Below, piece by piece: positions 59,360 to 64,000 of a DNA stretch of 64,000 bases. Both the position numbers and the translations under genes were made by a program. The stretch's first letter is position 1, and each line of letters begins with the position of its first letter. The notes beneath the pieces were generated by a model. The model had not been told where the DNA came from. It saw nothing but the letters and a program-made list of their open reading frames with translations, and made no database searches. Source of the DNA: Zasmidium citrigriseum (Eukaryota; Ascomycota; Dothideomycetes; Mycosphaerellales; Mycosphaerellaceae); the NCBI GenBank assembly GCA_002786025.1, contig NHNW01000056.1, forward strand, positions 62,001 through 126,000. The letters are read 5' to 3'.

Positions 59360-59841
59360 TCAAAGAATCGCTCCCGCCATTGTCGGGGCGGTGTTGATCA
59401 CCTATCCAACGTCAGCTCATGTCCTTTTCTCGCACTGAATCCGCGGACTTGCCCAATTCTGGCACTGATTCTTCCCAAACTTCCCTTGACCAGCTCCCGT
59501 CAAGCTTCCCTCTGCACAGATTTTATGGAACTGGCTGAGGCAGTACTTCCTGGGAACCCATTGTGGCGGACTGCACTTTCCTGTCCAATCGTATCAGCAA
59601 CGTCTTCCAGCGAGTGTCTGGCATTACACCGACCTCCAATCATGACCACAATTCCCTTGTCCAGCACTGCGTTCCCGGTTGAAGCATATTCTGAAGGCAC
59701 GACCATATCCATCTTCCTGCAGAAGCCTCCGATCGTTCGCCACACGTCGTAGTTCTTGCGGGTGCATTTCGTTTCGTCGCTGATAGCGAGGGCGAGAGTT
59801 GCGAGGAGGACGGAAAGGAACGCGACGGCTGGAGTCTTCAT
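59360..59841 (-). CDS. small secreted 6-cysteine protein S3, probable GC-AG intron
   Basis: Minus strand, three exons: 59841-59634, 59580-59453, 59401-59360, giving 125 aa. Intron 1 (53 bp, GTCGGT...GACAG) is in phase 1 as in S1 and S2. Exon 2 is 128 bp, the same as in S1. Intron 2 (51 bp) uses GC at the donor (GCAAGT), contains a GCTGAC branch site and ends GATAG. Splicing yields CQNWVINTAP, aligning with CQAWTIDPGP of S1, whereas reading through gives a 123-aa form with an unrelated end. Signal peptide AVAFLSVLLATLALA. Six cysteines. The weak donor of intron 1 and the GC donor lower certainty. Confidence 0.7.
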
Positions 59842-60531
59842 CTTGGCTTGGATCGTATTTGGTGTTGCCTTGGCGGAGAAATGGCTTAATGTACTTGACC
59901 TGGGAGAAGAAGTTTCGCCGGAGTTGGAGAACATGAACAAAGAAGCTCGTCAATAAGAGTCGACATGGTCGACTCCGAGACCTTGGACCACGTGGAAGAC
60001 AAAAGAACCGCTGTCGAAGATCGTTTTTAGACTAAGGATATCATACATAGTCGTAGTCTTACTGCTCCTTGGTGTGAAATGTTAGTTCCGCTAGCAAGCA
60101 TGATGGTAGGAAGGGTTATTCTCGTTGTTTCGGTATATTTGCTTGGAGAAGGTGAAGGTGTTTGCCTAGACAAGATGTTAAAAGCTGCATTGCCACTAGT
60201 CTAAAGACGGTAGTTTCAGAAGCAGACTTCTCTTACCTGTATATTCATTTGTGCAAAACTATAAGCAGCTGAATACCTATGCGAATGGTCAAAGTAGTAT
60301 CGTGCTGTCGCGTAAAGGACGTCTGGAGTGAATCTTCGCAACGCGCGACACCTGAAGCCCCACTAGCGCAGCAGCTAGCGAAGCTAAATTGCCCTCCGCC
60401 GGCCCTCAACTTCTCCCTCTCGAACTACCAAACTTCTTCCACTCGCAACACCATCTCCGCGAAACAGAACTCTCGTTTAGACCCTCAAACACTGTTTCGA
60501 TACCTCAGACAGCATCGCCAAAACCGAGAAA
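59842..60531. other. intergenic (divergent)
   Basis: A 690-bp upstream region shared by S3 (minus) and the acidic protein gene (plus). No supported feature. Confidence 0.5.
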
Positions 60532-61824
60532 ATGTCGGCGCCCAAGAAGACGATGAACTTCGAGCCAGAAGAGTTGGAGCACGCTCTCGCCGCTTTGAAC
60601 GGCGCAGCAGAGGAGGAGGCGAGGCGATTCGCCTCTCAAGAGTCGGATTGGCGCATCAAGGAGCGTATCAAGGGTATGCCACCCAGCCTCGTCTCCGAAA
60701 AATGCCACCGTCAAGGCCACTTGCTCGACTTCCTGCCCGCCCTCGACCATTACTACTTCTTCCTCGTGACTCGAGCCCTCGTCAATAGCCATAGCCATCT
60801 TCAGGGCATGGATATCCCGAAGCCGGAGTCGGAAGAGGACGAGGAGGAGCAGGAGACCGGTAGCGAGGCAAGCACGATCCTGGAGAGCGAGGAAGCCGAG
60901 GAGATGCAGGAGACAGAGACGGGGCCGGGCGCTCAGGAAGATACTAGCGTTGGGGAGCAGATTGCAGCTGTGGAGGAGGAGACGATGGGCCTAGTCAATG
61001 AAGACAAAGTGGAGGAGAAGCAAGAAGCCGAGCGTCTCGTCGACTTCACCGACACGACGAACGCCATCATGATCCTTCCCCAGAAGAACACTGAAGATCG
61101 CATCAAGATGTGGAAAGAGCTCAAGATCAACCGCAACCTCCTCATCAAGAAGCCGGGCAAGACAGGCGAGCTCTACGTCCTGAAGAACCCTGCTGGTGAC
61201 CTCTCAGTTGAGGTCTCTTTCAAGAAGGACACCATTCGCCCCATCGTCGCCATGAGAATTGCGTCCGTGAAAGACATCTCCGACGCCAACGACTTCCTCG
61301 ATTCGAGCGCGGCCAAGGAGTACTTGACGCATCCACCCATGCCGGTCCTCCTCCACCTCAGCTTCCCAAAGCCATCGACAGATGAAGCATTCAAGGACCT
61401 GACCAATGGATCAGTCACCGTCGAGCTGCAGCCGACAACACTTTCTGAGGTGATCGAGACTGCCATGCTCCTCTTCGATACCCAGAAGAAGCACTGGGCA
61501 TTCCACGAGAAGAGCTGGAAATGGAACGTCGTTGGCACATCGAAGAAGAGCTCGAAGGCTGACGTCGACGATGCTGTTGGCTTCATCAAGACGAACCCAG
61601 CCTTCATACGCGTAGCCAAGCCTGCTGCTCATGGCGGGACGAATCCTCAGCTCCCTCCAATACCGCAGCAAGCTTCGAGCACTGCTGAGGAAGTCGACAC
61701 CGTCGAAGACGCTGATGACGAGTCGGTCTACGACGACGACGAGGAGTACACGAGCGACGTCCCGGATCCCCAGAGCAAGGGATGGTTTGGTGCGTGGGGT
61801 CGTGTTGTAGGCGGCTGCACCTAA
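60532..61824 (+). CDS. hypothetical acidic protein, 430 aa
   Basis: Intronless, ATG 60532 (GAAAATGTC). The N-terminus includes FEPEELEHALAALNGAAEEE (helical), then a compact segment with HRQGHLLDFLPALDHYYFFL. Next is a Glu-rich low-complexity stretch (about residues 97-170), a globular middle (LPQKNTEDRIKMWKELKI, then PGKTGELYVLKNPAGDLSVE), and an acidic D/E/Y-rich tail. No signal peptide or TM helix beyond the F/L/V patch near residue 80. No family recognised. Not F-box-like. Confidence 0.75.
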   Translation: MSAPKKTMNFEPEELEHALAALNGAAEEEARRFASQESDWRIKERIKGMPPSLVSEKCHRQGHLLDFLPALDHYYFFLVTRALVNSHSHLQGMDIPKPESEEDEEEQETGSEASTILESEEAEEMQETETGPGAQEDTSVGEQIAAVEEETMGLVNEDKVEEKQEAERLVDFTDTTNAIMILPQKNTEDRIKMWKELKINRNLLIKKPGKTGELYVLKNPAGDLSVEVSFKKDTIRPIVAMRIASVKDISDANDFLDSSAAKEYLTHPPMPVLLHLSFPKPSTDEAFKDLTNGSVTVELQPTTLSEVIETAMLLFDTQKKHWAFHEKSWKWNVVGTSKKSSKADVDDAVGFIKTNPAFIRVAKPAAHGGTNPQLPPIPQQASSTAEEVDTVEDADDESVYDDDEEYTSDVPDPQSKGWFGAWGRVVGGCT

Positions 61825-62275
61825 TGCCACCGTGGAGGCAAAGCAGCAGCGGAGCGGTAAGAGTGGATACTCGATATTCTGGCTGGGCTCTTTGCAGTAT
61901 GAAGTCTCTGATTCGTGATTCGATTGGGGGATCAGGGGAATCTGAGTGCAGAAAAGGCGTTCGATTGAGATACCCAAGGCGCAGCAGCAGTCAGGCTCGA
62001 CTTCTCTTTTTGTACTCGTAGCAACAGCAGTATGACACGAATTTCCTTTGCATCTGATATCTTGCTGATCTGCAATCTCCAAAAGTCTCAGCGTCCTCGA
62101 AGCGGCGTCGATGTGATTGTTGGCCGTGTTGGAGGTAGTCCGAGAGAGAGCAGCGATCAAGTCAGTCACGCCTCTTCAAAATGCAATCCCCAAAAGCCTC
62201 CTCGTCTCCAAGTACTTCGTCAACGCATTTGTTGGCCGTGTTTCAGGCTGTTCCAGAGAGAGGCGATCGAATCAG
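61825..62275. other. intergenic with 111-bp tandem duplication
   Basis: A 451-bp convergent spacer containing a diverged tandem duplication (62071-62290) that runs into the 3' end of D2. Confidence 0.6.
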
Positions 62276-62290
62276 TCACGCCTTTTCAAA
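62071..62290. repeat. diverged 111-bp tandem duplication at D2 3' end
   Basis: Copy 1 (62071-62181) and copy 2 (62182-62290) both begin TGCAATCxCCAAAAG, share TTGTTGGCCGTGTT and AGAGAG-GCGATC, and end AGTCAGTCACGCC-TTTTCAAA-like. The end of copy 2 encodes, on the minus strand, the last D2 residues (FEKA and stop), so the unit derives from the 3' end of D2. Confidence 0.75.
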
Positions 62291-62989
62291 GATACACTTG
62301 ATCTCTCGTTCCTCCTTCTTCTTGATCTTCTCGGCCATTTCCAGCAACAACGCTTCGCAGACCTCCATCGTCTGCTCCGTCGTATCCTCGTCGAATTTAA
62401 CCGTGACCTTCTCGAGCTTCGGGCAATGCTTCAATTCGTTGATGATGATTCTCGCCAGATTCCGCGAATGCCAGCTGCCAAGGTTGTAGAACGCAATCAT
62501 GAGGCCATGAATATCGATCGTGACGAACTTCGTCGACTCCAGGATGAGATAATGGCGGCCGAGAGATCCCGTGAGTTCAACGTTACTGCATGGCGTTTGC
62601 GTCCGCTTGTAATAAACAGTGGCGGTAAGCGTGTGAGAAACTTGACCGCGCACAACGTCCTCCGCAATGCCAAATAGGCACTTGTTGATGATGTAGTTGT
62701 TGATCTCGCTCTCAACATGAGCTCCCACACACTCGAGATAGTGGTCCAAGACCGGGACGTGATCTGCCTTCGCGATGATGGCGAGATCTGGGCTCTTGGC
62801 CGCAGTGGCCAGCGTTGGCGTGATGAGGAGGGAGAGGACGCGCAGGAGGAGCTCATCTGGGAGGCGGAGGATTTGGCACTCGGCCGGCGGCGTCATGTAG
62901 GGAGGCTCACTGGCCTCTTCTCTCTTGACCTGGCTCGATCTCCGACCGAGCGGCAGGCCAAAACAGAGCAACGAGGTCCAGCGAGGCAT
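62276..62989 (-). CDS. F-box protein D2 (family D)
   Basis: Minus strand, intronless, 237 aa from ATG 62989. The F-box-like core LRLPDELLLRVLSLL (residues 41-55) follows CQI, matching CHLLRLPNELL of D1. Then INNYIINKCLFGIAEDVV aligns with LNRFRICKQLYAVAEQSF of D1, and HTLTATVYYKR with HTLHIRPVWQR. A Lys/Glu helix (LEMAEKIKKKEERE) ends the protein. D1 has an intron ahead of the F-box; D2 has none. SCF adaptor role inferred. Confidence 0.78.
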   Translation of the reverse strand: MPRWTSLLCFGLPLGRRSSQVKREEASEPPYMTPPAECQILRLPDELLLRVLSLLITPTLATAAKSPDLAIIAKADHVPVLDHYLECVGAHVESEINNYIINKCLFGIAEDVVRGQVSHTLTATVYYKRTQTPCSNVELTGSLGRHYLILESTKFVTIDIHGLMIAFYNLGSWHSRNLARIIINELKHCPKLEKVTVKFDEDTTEQTMEVCEALLLEMAEKIKKKEEREIKCIFEKA

Positions 62990-64000
62990 GGTTGGGAGAG
63001 CGATTGTTGGGGAATGGTGCGGTAAATGTGAGCGAGTGTGAGGAGCGTTGTGGTATCGTGAGGGCGTTGCGGACGGGCGAGTCTTCCAACGTGCAAACGA
63101 GTGAAGCGGCTCTCTCTACAGCGTCAACATTGAAGTAGCCAATCACAGCCTATGTCCCCAAGAGTGCAGCGTCCCAAGTTGCGCTAGTCCACGCTAATGC
63201 AGGTGGAAGTTGAGGTTTATAAGTTGAAAAGTTGCGGTCCACTCATCACCCGGCCACAGCGCTGCGGCGTGGTGGTCGGGTGGTAAACCACACTGCAACA
63301 GGTACGTATAATTCCCCAGCACATCATAGGCAGTGGCGTGGCATTGGCATTGGCATTGGCATTCTGGACGGAAATCCGCGGTTCGACAGAGCATTAGGAC
63401 CTAGTGTTCAGCGGCACCTGCCCGGTGGGTGATGAGATTTTTTTTTTTGATCTTTTCGCATATCTATCATTTTGGTGGGTGCTGGTGAGACTCGAACTGC
63501 GGCTTTCAATCGTTGCTGTCATTTACTGGGGAGAAGGTGTGGAGCGAGGAGCCCGAGATGTCAGACATGGCCCTGCTTTTTGCCATGCAAATATGCTTCG
63601 ACATTCTGCCTTTTGTATGGATGCGTTCATTCAGATTTCATCGATCCAATCCAGGCCGGTGTTTCATCGCTTTCACAATACCTGTCCATCAAATCGTTCG
63701 GAAAGAGCCTGGCTTAGCACTTCCTCGATTAGTATCAGAATTGTCTCTTTGCAAAGCAACGTATTGAGCATGGAAAGAGCATTGGTGCCCACATTCACGT
63801 TGTTTAGATAATTGGCGATGCGTGACACCGCCAGTGAATCGAACGCGGAAGGAGCGAAAAGTCTTGGCAGGGGCTGCTAAAGTCTGCGACCCGCCAGCTC
63901 TCCCGCCCAAACAAACAACTACCACGCGGCACAGCAACGCCTTCGCCTGCCTAACACTCGGTCGCACATAATCAGTCTCGACACTGCCATTACACAGCGC
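62990..64000. other. right-end intergenic region
   Basis: About 1 kb with no supported gene. It holds a (TGGCAT)4 microsatellite (63339-63363) and a T10-plus run (about 63438-63448). A T-loop-like word at about 63487-63503 is not accompanied by a tRNA fold. Confidence 0.5.
63339..63363. repeat. (TGGCAT)4 microsatellite
   Basis: Four perfect hexanucleotide copies in noncoding sequence, preceded by a degenerate TGGCG copy. Confidence 0.9.

Noticed and set aside
63480..63530. Possible tRNA on the minus strand (T-loop-like AGTTCGAGTCT)
   Set aside because: No acceptor or D-arm pairing and no A box at a proper distance.
1..64000. Transposons, CRISPR arrays, rRNA genes
   Set aside because: I looked for transposase or reverse transcriptase motifs, long terminal repeats, regular spacer arrays and 5S-like sequence and saw none; small repeats are minisatellites only.

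Overview
The window looks like chromosomal DNA of a filamentous ascomycete fungus, most likely a Dothideomycete (inference). Genes are dense on both strands, GC-rich in third codon positions, and interrupted by few, short introns (45-67 bp, GT-AG with one GC-AG candidate). Fungal-specific families appear: a UstYa-like protein, an SP-family sugar permease, a covalent-FAD oxidase and small cysteine-rich secreted proteins. I saw no transposon, CRISPR array, rRNA or intact tRNA.

The striking feature is the density of F-box-like genes: 19 of about 35 genes or gene relics. They fall into four paralogous families plus two single genes. Family A (1-15.7 kb) is a tandem array of six large proteins with a conserved N-terminal module, a degenerate F-box-like LPxELRxxxF motif in the middle, and a conserved C-terminal region; an orphan N-terminal module is fused in frame ahead of A4. 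Family B (25.7-47.6 kb) has five members, three in direct tandem at 34-40 kb and one inverted. Family C (47.9-54.1 kb) is four tandem classical F-box proteins. Family D is a pair at 20.4-21.2 and 62.3-63.0 kb. Single F-box-like genes lie at 6.7 and 17.6 kb.

Between these arrays are two related HExxH proteins (22.4 and 32.5 kb), a RING-H2-like protein with two zinc cysteines changed to tyrosine (30.9 kb), a UstYa-like protein (18.8 kb), an 8-cysteine secreted protein (28.1 kb), a FAD-linked oxidase (29.0 kb), a Nudix hydrolase (40.7 kb) and a sugar transporter (43.7 kb). To the right come a VWA-domain protein (54.5 kb), a small frameshifted gene (57.1 kb), three tandem 6-cysteine secreted proteins (57.5-59.8 kb), an acidic protein (60.5 kb) and F-box gene D2.

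Taken together, the region is a birth-and-death cluster of putative SCF substrate adaptors mixed with secreted proteins and possible proteases. That the F-box-like proteins recruit targets to ubiquitin ligases is family knowledge for true F-boxes and only inference for families A and B, whose motif is degenerate.
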